From a bacterium (lineage in GTDB: Bacteria > Gemmatimonadota > Gemmatimonadetes > Gemmatimonadales > Gemmatimonadaceae), in contig JAIXTI010000190.1 in assembly GCA_027484025.1 (NCBI GenBank), forward strand, positions 1 to 39,426: a stretch of 39,426 nt of DNA, read 5' to 3'. A program made the translations under genes and the position numbers. Below, piece after piece: positions 15,221 through 24,040 of the stretch. The stretch's first letter is position 1. Each line of letters begins with the position of its first letter. Below the pieces are notes generated by a model that was given only the letters and a program-made list of their open reading frames with translations, ran no database searches and was not told the origin of the DNA.

Positions 15221-15610
15221 ATGAGCCAGCCACAACCTCCGGTAGACCGCAAGACGCTTGTTCGCGCGTACAAGGATTCACGCCGCCCTATGGGTGTGTA
15301 CTGCGTGCGCAACCGGGAAACCGGGGAGGCGCTGATCGGGCGCTCCGTCGACCTCCCTTCGGTCCTAAACAGGGAGCAGCTCTCGCTTCGACTCGGCGGG
15401 CATCCCAATCGGCGACTGCAGCAGGATTGGCATGCGCTCGGGGCGGATGCATTCGTTTTCGAAGTGCTCGACACGCTCGCTTGGCCTGAGGACACGCCAA
15501 ACTTCGACCCCACCGACGATCTGGTGCTGCTCGAAAACATGTGGCGCAACCGGATGCTGGCCGTGGGGCACGGCAGCTACAGCGCACGGCCCATCGAGAG
15601 GCATTCATGA
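15221..15610 (+). CDS. GIY-YIG family nuclease-like protein
   Basis: The GIY-YIG fold hydrolyses DNA phosphodiesters with a Tyr/Arg/Glu set. Residues 25-27 read GVY and 38-40 read LIG, so the second Tyr is Leu, an uncommon change. R64 and R65 (NRRLQQDW) and E105 (LLENMW) are candidates for the Arg and Glu of the active site. The 129-residue protein is a stand-alone domain with no added DNA-binding part. The ATG at 15221 follows AAGGGA directly, which is closer than a normal ribosome-binding site. Its stop overlaps the start of the DUF2239 gene by 4 bp (ATGA), and such pairing recurs in other genomes as far as I know. Role unknown. Confidence 0.75.
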   Translation: MSQPQPPVDRKTLVRAYKDSRRPMGVYCVRNRETGEALIGRSVDLPSVLNREQLSLRLGGHPNRRLQQDWHALGADAFVFEVLDTLAWPEDTPNFDPTDDLVLLENMWRNRMLAVGHGSYSARPIERHS

Positions 15611-16275
15611 CGTCACCGCAAGCATCGCCGACGGTTACCGCATTCCGCGGACACGAACTGTTGGCAGCGGGAGCGCTGCGTGATGTTGCGCGCGTGGTAT
15701 GGCGCGCCGTGAAGAGCGCCGAGCCACATCAGGGTGCGGTGTTGGTGTTCGATGACGCGACGGCTCGTGTGATTGATCTCGAGATGCGCGGCGACGAGAC
15801 GGCCATGCTGGCGCATCTCGACGCGATGCTGCGCGCCAATGCTGCTGCAGATGCGGAGCATGTGGACAGTCCCGATATGCGCGTACCTGTCGACTCCGCT
15901 CCACGTCCGCGTGGACGTCCCAAGCTTGGCGTCGTGGCGCGCGAGATCACGCTGTTGCCGCGCCATTGGGAGTGGCTCGCCGCACAACCCGGTGGCGCTT
16001 CGGTGGCGATTCGCAAGCTCGTAGATGCTGCACGCCGCGCCCCATCGGACGACGACCGCGCAAAAGCGGCGCGTGATGTGGCCTATCGCTTCATGAACGC
16101 CATTGCCGGCGACCTGCCTGAGTTCGAGGAAGTGATCCGCGCGTTGTATCGAGGTGATGAGGCGCGCGTTCGTGAACTCATGCAAGTATGGCCTCAGGAC
16201 ATCCGCACGTACTCGGCGCGGTTGGCGTTTCCGGATAGCGCGCTCAGCGAGACGGGACCCACCGCTGTGACCTGA
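15607..16275 (+). CDS. DUF2239 family protein
   Basis: Matches the DUF2239 pattern: FRGHELLAAGALRDVA near the start, then VFDDATARVIDLEMRG, and the signature RGRPKLGVVAREITLLPRHW followed by EWLAAQPGGAS. The name has no assigned biochemical role; the motifs suggest a small regulatory or chaperone-type protein, which I cannot confirm. Starting at ATG 15607 gives the ATGA overlap with the GIY-YIG stop and the usual family length (222 residues); an in-frame start at 15541 lies inside the upstream gene and is rejected. The pair forms one operon from the promoter at 15186-15214. Confidence 0.85.
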   Translation: MTSPQASPTVTAFRGHELLAAGALRDVARVVWRAVKSAEPHQGAVLVFDDATARVIDLEMRGDETAMLAHLDAMLRANAAADAEHVDSPDMRVPVDSAPRPRGRPKLGVVAREITLLPRHWEWLAAQPGGASVAIRKLVDAARRAPSDDDRAKAARDVAYRFMNAIAGDLPEFEEVIRALYRGDEARVRELMQVWPQDIRTYSARLAFPDSALSETGPTAVT

Positions 16276-16387
16276 GCCTCCTCCAATAAAGCGACGGAGT
16301 GCAGATGGCTCGTTATTCCGGCAAACGGTGAAGTCTCCGCTGCCTGGAAGCGCTGACGCCCCCAGCAGGACCTTCAGGCATCACTCG

Positions 16388-16414
16388 TGAACAGCTGTTC
16401 ATTTCACATGTGAA
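16388..16414. promoter_or_regulatory. Two adjacent perfect palindromes upstream of the tandem membrane-protein genes
   Basis: TGAACAGCTGTTCA (16388-16401) and TTCACATGTGAA (16403-16414) are each perfect palindromes separated by 1 nt. They lie about 90 nt before the first start codon at 16503. Side-by-side palindromes in a non-coding gap suggest binding sites for a dimeric regulator. The rest of 16276-16502 shows no gene. Confidence 0.5.
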
Positions 16415-16502
16415 GGTGGTCAACGTCGGGCGAGTCGTTCGTGCCCCATTGGCCGCTGCGCTAAATGGTTGCCACCAGGCGGCGTGAGCAGTAACGTGGC
16501 GA

Positions 16503-17324
16503 ATGCAGCCCGCGATGCCGCTCGAGCTCGCCGTATCTACTGTCGCCAGCATGGCGACGATTGCCGCGTTGCACGTCGCGTTATGGCGTTCGTCGCCGCG
16601 ACCGTATCTCCTCTGGTGGGCGGGGGCATGGGTCGCGTTTGCGCTCCGCTATTCGCCCGCGCTGTTTGGTGTCCGGCTGCAGGTACCGGGCCCGATGATC
16701 GAGTTTGCGGCGGTGCGCGATATATGCCTCATCATTGGCGCATCGTTGTATGCTGGCCACTGTTGGTGGCGATGGTTGATCGTTCTACCGGCACTCGAGC
16801 TGGTGGGATTGATCACGGGAACCCTTGCCGAACCCGCGTGGCGCAGCGTGTGGATCCCCGGTCGACCGGCGCTGTCTGCGGCGTGCGCGCTGTTGGCGGC
16901 CACTGCGCTTGTCATCGCTGACCGGCCATCGCGCGGCGCTCGTCGCCTCGCGGCCGTCGGCTACGTGGTGTACGCGATCAACACGGGACTGTCATCCATT
17001 TCGGTGTTTTACGATCTGCGCTTCCTGGTCGATCAACTTGGATACTTCGTTGGCGGTGTCGGTCTCGCACTGGCAGAAATGGAAGCGGCTGGTGAATCAC
17101 GCGCGTCAGCGCTCGCGCAGTTGACGACGGCGATGGCGCTCGTGCTGCGGGGGCATGTGAACGTGTGCCGCAGTTGTCACCACCTCGAGACGGCTGCCGG
17201 CGCCTGGGTGCCGCCCGCCAAATTCGTGAGCGGGCACACACGCGCGTCGGTGACCCACGGCATTTGCCCGGATTGCCTCGCTTTGCATTTCGGTACCACG
17301 TTCGATGTCGACACCGCCACATGA
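16503..17324 (+). CDS. Multi-pass membrane protein with C-terminal paired-cysteine (zinc-ribbon-like) motif
   Basis: About seven hydrophobic segments fill residues 5-210. The C-terminus reads NVCRSCHHLETAAGAWV and ends SHGICPDC-type, here THGICPDC, giving two CxxC pairs. In other bacteria a CxxC...G.W...CPDC tail follows membrane or PAS sensor modules, often beside kinases, and probably binds a metal. No kinase, cyclase or transmitter domain follows here, so the protein may sense and pass a signal to a partner. The stop overlaps the start of the next, similar gene by 4 bp (ATGA). No good ribosome-binding site precedes ATG 16503; ATG 16515 is an alternative. Confidence 0.65.
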   Translation: MQPAMPLELAVSTVASMATIAALHVALWRSSPRPYLLWWAGAWVAFALRYSPALFGVRLQVPGPMIEFAAVRDICLIIGASLYAGHCWWRWLIVLPALELVGLITGTLAEPAWRSVWIPGRPALSAACALLAATALVIADRPSRGARRLAAVGYVVYAINTGLSSISVFYDLRFLVDQLGYFVGGVGLALAEMEAAGESRASALAQLTTAMALVLRGHVNVCRSCHHLETAAGAWVPPAKFVSGHTRASVTHGICPDCLALHFGTTFDVDTAT

Positions 17325-18136
17325 TCGAGCTCCTGCAGGTAACCGACGTCGGTGCCACGCCCATGTCGATCGTGGTTGGGCTCGGGGCGACGGCCTCGGC
17401 GACCGTTGTGCTCGCGCTGACCGCAGCGCGACTTCAGGCGCAATGGCTTCGCTTGCTCGCGGTGGTGTGGGCGCTATGGACCATGCAGCATGTCATCGCG
17501 TTAGTCGGGCTGAGAGCGCCGGGTGCGGCTGCGGCGGCGATGGGGGCGCTCTTCTTGGTGGCGCGGGAAACAGTGCTGGCGCTGGTCGTGCGCGAGCTCG
17601 GGGGGACTCGTGCGCTCTGGTTCTGGGTCGCGAGCCTGCTACTGGTTTTCCTCGCGGCAGTCGTCGGAGTCGAGAGTCGATTGTTTATCGCGTTCGCCTA
17701 TCTGGTGCGTGCAGCCTGGTGGGGCGGTCTTACGGTTCTCTTGGCCACCCGGCACACGACACTCGGGGGCGCGCGCCGTTTGGTGGCCGTCGGCACTGGG
17801 ATACATGCTGTCCTGCTACTGCTTGCGTTGTGGATGCACACCGACGCGCGGTACCTCGCCGTTGCGGCCGGGTTGGCGGCCGCAATGCACTTCAGTGTGG
17901 CCCTCGGCGCAGTGGCTGGAGCCCGCGAAACGCTCCTTCACGAAGAGGAAGACGCCATTCGACGCGTTGCGTTGGCGCTGGAGTATGTCGCGCGCGGTTT
18001 CGTCCCCATGTGCGCGCATTGCCACAGTGTGCGCGATGGCGCCGGAAGATGGCGAGCACTCGCTGCCTTCGCGGCCGAGAGTACCGCGGCCCCCGTCGCC
18101 GACGTGCTTTGCCCAACCTGTCAGGCGGTTCGCTGA
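17321..18136 (+). CDS. Second membrane protein with C-terminal paired-cysteine motif, paralogue of the preceding gene
   Basis: The ATG at 17321 overlaps the upstream stop in ATGA, so the two are co-translated. About seven hydrophobic segments (residues 12-205) precede CAHCHSVRDGAGRW and CPTC near the end, the same CxxC...CxxC plan as the upstream protein at low sequence identity. A short charged linker (about 208-225, LLHEEEDAIRRVALAL) precedes the tail. Adjacent co-translated paralogues suggest a heterodimer. The signal and output are unknown. Another in-frame start further upstream (17165) lies inside the preceding gene and is rejected. Confidence 0.65.
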   Translation: MIELLQVTDVGATPMSIVVGLGATASATVVLALTAARLQAQWLRLLAVVWALWTMQHVIALVGLRAPGAAAAAMGALFLVARETVLALVVRELGGTRALWFWVASLLLVFLAAVVGVESRLFIAFAYLVRAAWWGGLTVLLATRHTTLGGARRLVAVGTGIHAVLLLLALWMHTDARYLAVAAGLAAAMHFSVALGAVAGARETLLHEEEDAIRRVALALEYVARGFVPMCAHCHSVRDGAGRWRALAAFAAESTAAPVADVLCPTCQAVR

Positions 18137-18258
18137 ACGGTGCCGCGACGACAGGGGGTCTTCGCGTCGGCTACATCTCGCTTCAAACCTTCAGGACGCT
18201 GAAGGCGTCCAACTCGTGACACGACGTTTTGTGCGGTTGCCCCTGATGGGAGTTCAGG

Positions 18259-18819
18259 ATGTCTCGAGTGTTCGTGGCCGTACTTTCAGCAACCTTGGTG
18301 AGCTACGCGCTGAGTGCCGAACTGGGCGCTCAGCGTCGTGAGTTTCCACAGACTCCCTCCGCGAACATGGTTCACGCAGCCCTCGCCGGCCGGTGGGCTG
18401 GTTCGCTGCGCTATCGCGACTACCAGGACAGCACCCGATTCGTGAGCCTGCCGACTCTGCTCGTCGGCACGACGTCGGGCGATTCGTCGCGGGTGCAACT
18501 CGATTTTGAGTACGACGACGGACCGGGCAAGACGGTGCGGTCGAGCGATACGTTCGCACTCGATGCCGCGCGCAAGATGCTCACGTGGGGAGAGACGAAC
18601 GGCAAGCGCCCGCCGTCGCAGTTTGCCGTGACGAGTTTGCGCGGGGGGCCGCTGTCGCTGATCGTGGAAATGGATGGCGAGGACGACAATCGCCGCGCGC
18701 GTATCCGTGAGTCGATTACGGTGACGGGGACCGCGCTTCGCGTGCTCAAGGAGGTGCGATTCTCGCCAGACGGCATCTGGCTGTTCCGTCACGAGTATCG
18801 ACTGAGCCGGACGCCGTAA
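18259..18819 (+). CDS. Secreted hypothetical protein
   Basis: The N-terminus (MSRVFVAVLSATLVSYALSA, then ELGAQ) is a typical signal peptide, so the product is periplasmic or secreted. The mature part has alternating polar and hydrophobic strands (AGRWAGSLRYRD, RVQLDFEYDDGPG, LSLIVEMDGEDD, FRHEYRLSRT), the look of a small beta-barrel of lipocalin type. No catalytic motif is recognised. GATGGGAG precedes the ATG. It sits 42 nt before the GH20 gene, so the two may be transcribed together. Confidence 0.6.
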   Translation: MSRVFVAVLSATLVSYALSAELGAQRREFPQTPSANMVHAALAGRWAGSLRYRDYQDSTRFVSLPTLLVGTTSGDSSRVQLDFEYDDGPGKTVRSSDTFALDAARKMLTWGETNGKRPPSQFAVTSLRGGPLSLIVEMDGEDDNRRARIRESITVTGTALRVLKEVRFSPDGIWLFRHEYRLSRTP

Positions 18820-18861
18820 GTCGGGGCGGTGCGGTGGCCGCCCACGCGGTACATTCCCGCG

Positions 18862-20544
18862 ATGCCTGCTCATCGATTTGCTGCCCGCGCTGACCTTCTC
18901 CTCTCGTCAGCCCTTGCGCTGGTTTGTGTCGCCTGGGCGACCCCACTCCGCGCGCAGTCCGCGCCACCTGCCACGCCGGTGGTGTCGGCGTCGCTCACCA
19001 CCCTCGACGCGCATCGGGTTGTCCCGATCCCCACGAGCGTAGTGGCGGCGACCGGGGCGCCGTTCGTATTCTCGGCGTCTACCGCCATCGTGACCGACGG
19101 CCCGGCCGAATTGGTGCAGTCTGGTGAGTTTCTCGCGCGCCTGCTCCGAAAGTCGACGGCGCTCCGGTTGCCGGTGCGCCGTGCCGGCCGCGGCGCCACG
19201 GCGCCCGGCAACGTGTTGCTGTTGCGGGTCGACACCAGTGCGCTCGCCGACGCGGCGATGACGCCTGCCGCACGCGACGAAGGCTACACGCTCGACATTA
19301 CCGCCGATACGATCCGCATTGTGGGGCGTACACCCGCTGGCGTGTTCTTCGGTATCGCCACGCTGCGTCAGCTGCTGCCGTGGGGCATCGAGGCGGAACA
19401 GAGTGCACTCCGGCTCGCGCCGACGGTGGCGGTGCCTGCGGGCCGAGTTACGGACGCACCGCGCTTCGCGTGGCGCGGTTCCATGCTCGACGTGGCACGC
19501 CACTTCTTTACGGTCGACGAAGTGAAGCAGCACATCGACCTGATGGCGCTGTACAAGCTGAACCGCCTGCACCTGCATCTCGCTGACGATCAGGGGTGGC
19601 GCATTGCCATCGCCAGTTGGCCAAAGCTCACTCAAGTGGGCGGGAGCACCGAAGTGGGTGGTGCATCGGGCGGGTTCTACACGAAGGCCGACTACAGCGA
19701 CATCGTGCGCTATGCGGCCGCGCGGCACATTACGGTGGTGCCCGAGATCGATATGCCGGGGCACACCAACGCCGCCATTGCGGCGTATCCGCGTCTCGGG
19801 TGCAGTCGTCCCACGCCGAGCATTTACGGGACGGGGACGCAGCCGGCGGGCGTGTACACAGGCATACGGGTGGGGTGGAGCGCGTTGTGCCCGGACAAGG
19901 CGATCACGTGGCGCTTCGTGAACGACGTGATTCGCGAAATTGCCGCGATGACGCCGGGCGCATACGTGCACATCGGTGGTGATGAAGTGGAGGTGCTGAA
20001 CCACGAACAGTACGCACGGTTCGTGGAGCGCACACAGGCCATCGTGCACAAATACGGCAAGACGATGGTGGGCTGGGAAGAGATCGGCAAAGCGACGCTT
20101 CGCAAGGGAAGCATTGCGCAGCTGTGGCGTAGCGACACCGCGCTGCTGGCGGTGAAGCAGGGCAATCAGCTCATCATGTCGCCGGGCCCGCGCACGTATC
20201 TCGACATGAAGTACACCCCCACCACCGAAGTGGGACTGCGCTGGGCGGGCTACATCGAGCTGCGGACCGCGTACGATTGGGACCCCGCTACCTATTCAGC
20301 GGGGCTTACCGAATCATCGATTCTTGGCGTCGAAGCGCCGTTGTGGAGTGAGACCGTGAAGAATCTCAACGCGGCGCAGTACCTGCTCGTGCCGCGACTG
20401 CCGGCGCTGGCCGAGGCAGGATGGAGTATGCAGGCGCAGCGTAGCTGGGACGGCTTCCGCACACGCATCGCGGGGCATGCGCCGCGCTGGCGGTTGCTGG
20501 GGATCAACTACTATCCGTCGCCGCAGGTGGAGTGGGAGCGATAG
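18862..20544 (+). CDS. Secreted beta-N-acetylhexosaminidase, GH20
   Basis: GH20 enzymes release terminal GlcNAc or GalNAc residues by substrate-assisted catalysis. A signal peptide (about residues 1-32, ending LRAQ) sends it to the periplasm or outside. Residues about 50-195 form the GH20b-like N-terminal domain. The barrel follows: GSMLDVARHFF, YKLNRLHLHLADDQGWR, PEIDMPGHTNAAI, and the catalytic pair D374-E375 in HIGGDEVE. Later motifs (VGWEEI, EAPLWSE) complete the sugar-binding site. All key residues seem intact and the length (560) is normal. ATG 18862 is chosen because the signal peptide begins there; an in-frame start at 18829 would add 11 residues. The product probably supplies amino sugars from chitin or peptidoglycan, consistent with the nearby SusC/SusD genes, but no transport link is proven. 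Confidence 0.92.
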   Translation: MPAHRFAARADLLLSSALALVCVAWATPLRAQSAPPATPVVSASLTTLDAHRVVPIPTSVVAATGAPFVFSASTAIVTDGPAELVQSGEFLARLLRKSTALRLPVRRAGRGATAPGNVLLLRVDTSALADAAMTPAARDEGYTLDITADTIRIVGRTPAGVFFGIATLRQLLPWGIEAEQSALRLAPTVAVPAGRVTDAPRFAWRGSMLDVARHFFTVDEVKQHIDLMALYKLNRLHLHLADDQGWRIAIASWPKLTQVGGSTEVGGASGGFYTKADYSDIVRYAAARHITVVPEIDMPGHTNAAIAAYPRLGCSRPTPSIYGTGTQPAGVYTGIRVGWSALCPDKAITWRFVNDVIREIAAMTPGAYVHIGGDEVEVLNHEQYARFVERTQAIVHKYGKTMVGWEEIGKATLRKGSIAQLWRSDTALLAVKQGNQLIMSPGPRTYLDMKYTPTTEVGLRWAGYIELRTAYDWDPATYSAGLTESSILGVEAPLWSETVKNLNAAQYLLVPRLPALAEAGWSMQAQRSWDGFRTRIAGHAPRWRLLGINYYPSPQVEWER

Positions 20545-20556
20545 GCGCGCTTGGCC

Positions 20557-21546
20557 TTACGTCCCCAACAGATTCGCGCTCGGGCGTCCCGCGGCCGCGT
20601 CGTCCAGATTGGCGATGGTCGTCTCGGCAATGGTGGTCATCGCTTCCTGCGTGAAGAACGCTTGATGGCTCGTGAGCAGCACGTTGGGGAACGATATCAG
20701 GCGTGCCAGTACGTCGTCGTGCATGACGGTATCCGAGAGGTCACGGAAGAACTTGCCGTCTTCCTCTTCGTACACATCGAGTCCCACCGCGCCGACGTGT
20801 CCTGATTCGATGGCGGCGACCAGCGCCGCCGTGTCAATGAGCCCGCCGCGGCTGGTATTGATGATCGTGACGCCGGGGCGGGTTTGCGCGAGGGTCGTTG
20901 CGTTGAGCAGGTGGTGCGTGTCCGGCAGCAGCGGCACATGCATGGAGATGATGTCCGACGCGCGGAGCAGTTCGTCGAGTGGTACGTAGCGTACCCCGAG
21001 CGCGAGCAGCTCCGGCTGCTGTACGACGTCGGTGGCGAGCACCGGGCATCCGAACCCGTGCATGATGCGCGCAAAGATCGTCCCGATTTTTCCGGTACCG
21101 ATGACCCCCACGGTTTGCCCGTGAAGGTCGCGCCCGAGCAAGCCGGCGAGACGGAAGTTGAACTCGCGGGTGCGGTTCCATGCCCGGTGAATGCGGCGGT
21201 TGAGCGTCTGCAACAGCCCCACGGCGAATTCCGCCACGGCATGCGGCGAATAATAGCCCACGCGATAGCACGCGATGCCGTGCGCCGCGGCCGCCGTCAG
21301 ATCGAGATTGTTGAAGCCCGTGGATCGCTGTGCGATGCAGCGCACCCCGCCAGCCGCAAAGGTGGCCATCACCTCGGCGGTGGCGCGATCGTTGACGAAA
21401 AGGCACACGGCGTCGTAGCCATTGGCCAGCGCCGCCGTATGGGCGTCGAGTTGTGCGGACGTAAACGTCAACTCGTGCCGACCGGCGGCAGCGGCCGTGA
21501 GAAAGTCGCGATCGTAGGAGTGTGTATCGTAGACGAGTACGCGCAT
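20557..21546 (-). CDS. ldhA: D-lactate dehydrogenase (D-2-hydroxyacid dehydrogenase family)
   Basis: Reduces pyruvate to D-lactate with NADH in the cytoplasm, regenerating NAD+ in fermentative or oxygen-poor growth. The length (329) equals that of E. coli LdhA. The Rossmann motif is G150-x-G152-x2-G155 (VIGTGKIG). Catalytic residues are visible as R233 (NTSRGG), E262 (DVYEEE) and H294 (LTSHQAF). The N-terminal substrate domain carries RSTGFNNLD and YRVGYYSPHAVAE, typical of LdhA rather than glycerate or formate dehydrogenases. It is transcribed toward the GH20 gene (convergent, 12 nt apart) and lies 2 nt downstream of the outer-membrane protein gene on the same strand, so the two may share a transcript. 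Confidence 0.92.
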   Translation of the reverse strand: MRVLVYDTHSYDRDFLTAAAAGRHELTFTSAQLDAHTAALANGYDAVCLFVNDRATAEVMATFAAGGVRCIAQRSTGFNNLDLTAAAAHGIACYRVGYYSPHAVAEFAVGLLQTLNRRIHRAWNRTREFNFRLAGLLGRDLHGQTVGVIGTGKIGTIFARIMHGFGCPVLATDVVQQPELLALGVRYVPLDELLRASDIISMHVPLLPDTHHLLNATTLAQTRPGVTIINTSRGGLIDTAALVAAIESGHVGAVGLDVYEEEDGKFFRDLSDTVMHDDVLARLISFPNVLLTSHQAFFTQEAMTTIAETTIANLDDAAAGRPSANLLGT

Positions 21547-21548
21547 GG

Positions 21549-23858
21549 TTACCGAGTGCGGAAGCGCAGCCCCAACAAGAACCGGTTCGTACTGAAGAAG
21601 TTAATGCCCTGATGCTCGACGAACAGCAGAGGCTTCTTACGGTCGGCATCAGTGACCGCCTGTGCGCCGGTACCGTTGCGGGAGTAGGTCACGCCGTAGG
21701 CGACGTTCACGCCGAACTCAGAGTCGCGATCTCCACTTGCGGCCAGAAAGCCGAGGCCAGCGCGCACGTACGGACGGTACGTGCCTGGCGTCTCGAACTT
21801 GAGTTCCGCAAAGTCGTACTGTGCACCAGCGGCGAGCGATATCGTCGGATCACTGCCCACCCCGAGGGCAAAGTCCGGCACGAAGCGCAGCGCCTCGACG
21901 CCGAAGACCGGGCCAGCATCGAGCATCACGCCGAACACCAGCTGTCCGAATCCGGCCACGTACGGAGACGTCTCGGTGATGCGCATGCCCGAGCGGGCCG
22001 GTTGCCTGATGGTGCCTATGTTGTCGCGCGCCAGCGTATCCCGCCCAATGACGACGACGTCCCGGCGATCATCGCGCAGCGGGGTGCCAGGAAGCACGAC
22101 GACGTTGGGGCTAGGCGGACGAGCGGTGTTCGCGCGGACACGGGCATCCATGGAGTCGATACGCGCCCGCAGCGCACGAATCTGTGCGTCACTGTCCGGG
22201 TCGCGGGTGGGTGCGCGCAGCCGGACTTCGAGGCTGTCCACCTGTGCGCGGAGGGCACGTACGAGCGAATCGTTCACCGCCATCGCCGACGCTGGGCGTG
22301 CACTGTCGGCACTGCTCGCGCCCATTCGGTTGACGCGCACCGTGCTTTGTGTGCTGTCGCCGTAGCGCACGTACAACTCGCCTGTTGTCGGCACCGGCAA
22401 CATGATCATGCGTTCGCCGGGTCGCGGAGCCCCACCGCGCATGACGCGCGACGAATCTCGGTCGAGATAGATTGTGTCGACCAGATTGCGGCGACGCGCT
22501 GCATTGCCCGCCATGCGGCGTGGTGGCTGTTCTGCATCGTCACGGAGTGCCTCAGCGCGTGCATCACGCAGCGCGTCACGTCGCCGGGCGTCGCGCAGCA
22601 TCTCATCGCTGGTGCGCGTGTCGCGGCGGTCCATGTCGCGCCGTGAGCGCCCAACGTCGACGCCGATTCCCACGGTGTACATGAGATTGTTGGTGAGCTG
22701 CGATGTGGTCGCGATGCTATCGAGATCCTGCGGTCCGCGGACGTAATCGCGGACGGCCGCGTTGAGGCGGAGGTTGTCGGACAACCGCAGGGCGACACCA
22801 GCGCCGGCAATGAGCGCGGTTTCGGCGTCACGTGGCCGGCCGGCGTTGTCGCGAAAGTCCTTGCCGAAGTCGAGTCGTCCGGCGCCGAGCACGAGGAAGG
22901 GCGACGGTCCGCGCGAGCGGGTGAAGTTGAACTGCGCTTCGCCGCCGTAGCTCTGTATCGGCTCGCGCTGGCGCAGGTCGCCGGAGCGTCCCTGCCAATA
23001 GAACGCGCGTAGCCCCACGTACTGGCCCACGTCGATACCCGTGCGCACACCAAGCAGCGCCTGCCGGTCGATGGATTCGTCGTCGAATTCCAGTCGGCCG
23101 GCGAAGGCTTCGAGCGGGATTGATCCCATGGACCAGCGTTCGTCCGACGCGTCGTCATCCACCTTGCCGCCGATGGCGACGCCGAGCGACGCGCTCGCCG
23201 TCCAGTTGCTTCGGGTGGTCCTGCGGTCGCTCGACGAGACGCCACCAGGGGTGGAGGCGTACAGTTGGCCGGGCGCGAGGCGGAAGCGCGAGTCCTCCAC
23301 CATGATCATCGCGCGCAGGTTGGGCGTCGGGTCGTACTGAATGCCACCACCGTAGCGGTAGTTGAGCTGGTCGCGCGCGGCGGCGCTGTCCGGCTCGAAG
23401 CGCATGACGCCTGCGCCGACCGATGCGAACGGCGCCAGACGGGCTGGGCTGAGGCGGAGAGCCAGGGTGCCGCCATATGAGCGAACGCGAGTGTTGGTGC
23501 GCCATGGGCCGGCCAGCGGCAGTCCGCCTGCACCGAGGCTATCGCGGGATACCCCGAATTTGTCGATGCCCGTGTGATAGAAGCCGCTCAAGGAAACGAG
23601 CGCACCGAAGTCGGCGCCGAGGCGGCCACCGTAGAGGGCTCCGTCCTCGATCCCGAGTTTCTTGTCCCACCAGATGTATTCACCGGATGGGGCGAGGGTG
23701 AAGCGAACGCCTTGTGCCGTCAGGCCAGCCGGCGCCGTGGCAGAGAGCATGACGATGGCGGCGGCGACGTGGGCGCTGGTCGCCAACGGTGTTGACCAAA
23801 ATGGCAGGCATCGTCGACGAGCGGCGACGACGTGCGGGGCCGACAAACTGAAAGCCAT
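21549..23858 (-). CDS. Outer-membrane protein with two beta-barrel-like domains joined by a coiled coil
   Basis: An export signal (about residues 1-48, ending GLTAQG) precedes a long beta-rich part (to about 375; GALYGGRLGADFGAL, FASVGAGVMRFEPD, GGGIQYDPTPNLRA) that looks like an OmpA- or opacity-type barrel. A central, acidic/basic linker follows (RRDMDRRDTRTSDEML...), then coiled-coil heptads (ALRAQVDSLEVRL and ALRARIDSMDARV) and a second barrel at the C-terminus (VFGVMLDAGPVFGVEAL, then GLRFRTR). I know of no named family with this two-barrel plan. The ATG at 23858 is chosen because the signal-like sequence starts soon after; the frame is open to 24002. No clear ribosome-binding site is visible. 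Confidence 0.65.
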   Translation of the reverse strand: MAFSLSAPHVVAARRRCLPFWSTPLATSAHVAAAIVMLSATAPAGLTAQGVRFTLAPSGEYIWWDKKLGIEDGALYGGRLGADFGALVSLSGFYHTGIDKFGVSRDSLGAGGLPLAGPWRTNTRVRSYGGTLALRLSPARLAPFASVGAGVMRFEPDSAAARDQLNYRYGGGIQYDPTPNLRAMIMVEDSRFRLAPGQLYASTPGGVSSSDRRTTRSNWTASASLGVAIGGKVDDDASDERWSMGSIPLEAFAGRLEFDDESIDRQALLGVRTGIDVGQYVGLRAFYWQGRSGDLRQREPIQSYGGEAQFNFTRSRGPSPFLVLGAGRLDFGKDFRDNAGRPRDAETALIAGAGVALRLSDNLRLNAAVRDYVRGPQDLDSIATTSQLTNNLMYTVGIGVDVGRSRRDMDRRDTRTSDEMLRDARRRDALRDARAEALRDDAEQPPRRMAGNAARRRNLVDTIYLDRDSSRVMRGGAPRPGERMIMLPVPTTGELYVRYGDSTQSTVRVNRMGASSADSARPASAMAVNDSLVRALRAQVDSLEVRLRAPTRDPDSDAQIRALRARIDSMDARVRANTARPPSPNVVVLPGTPLRDDRRDVVVIGRDTLARDNIGTIRQPARSGMRITETSPYVAGFGQLVFGVMLDAGPVFGVEALRFVPDFALGVGSDPTISLAAGAQYDFAELKFETPGTYRPYVRAGLGFLAASGDRDSEFGVNVAYGVTYSRNGTGAQAVTDADRKKPLLFVEHQGINFFSTNRFLLGLRFRTR

Positions 23859-24034
23859 CTGCTGTACCGGAACCGTGCCACAACGGGGCGAACACAGGCA
23901 GGACACGGTTGCTTGCGAAACGCCGATGCCGAACGCTTCAGCACTGGCAGACGCTGTTGCACATCGCGCGCCACGGAGTCCGGGGCGGACGTACGGCGGC
24001 AATAAGAAAAGGACGCCGCATTCCCTTTTGTGGA

Positions 24035-24040
24035 TAGGCT
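24035..24040 (+). promoter_or_regulatory. TAGGCT -10-like element upstream of the SusC-like gene
   Basis: TAGGCT occurs 170 nt before the SusC-like start, in the 23859-24209 gap between divergent outer-membrane genes. It is the same hexamer found before the 301-residue, RepA-like and transposase genes. A short hexamer can recur by chance. The remaining gap holds no gene I can support. Confidence 0.25.
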
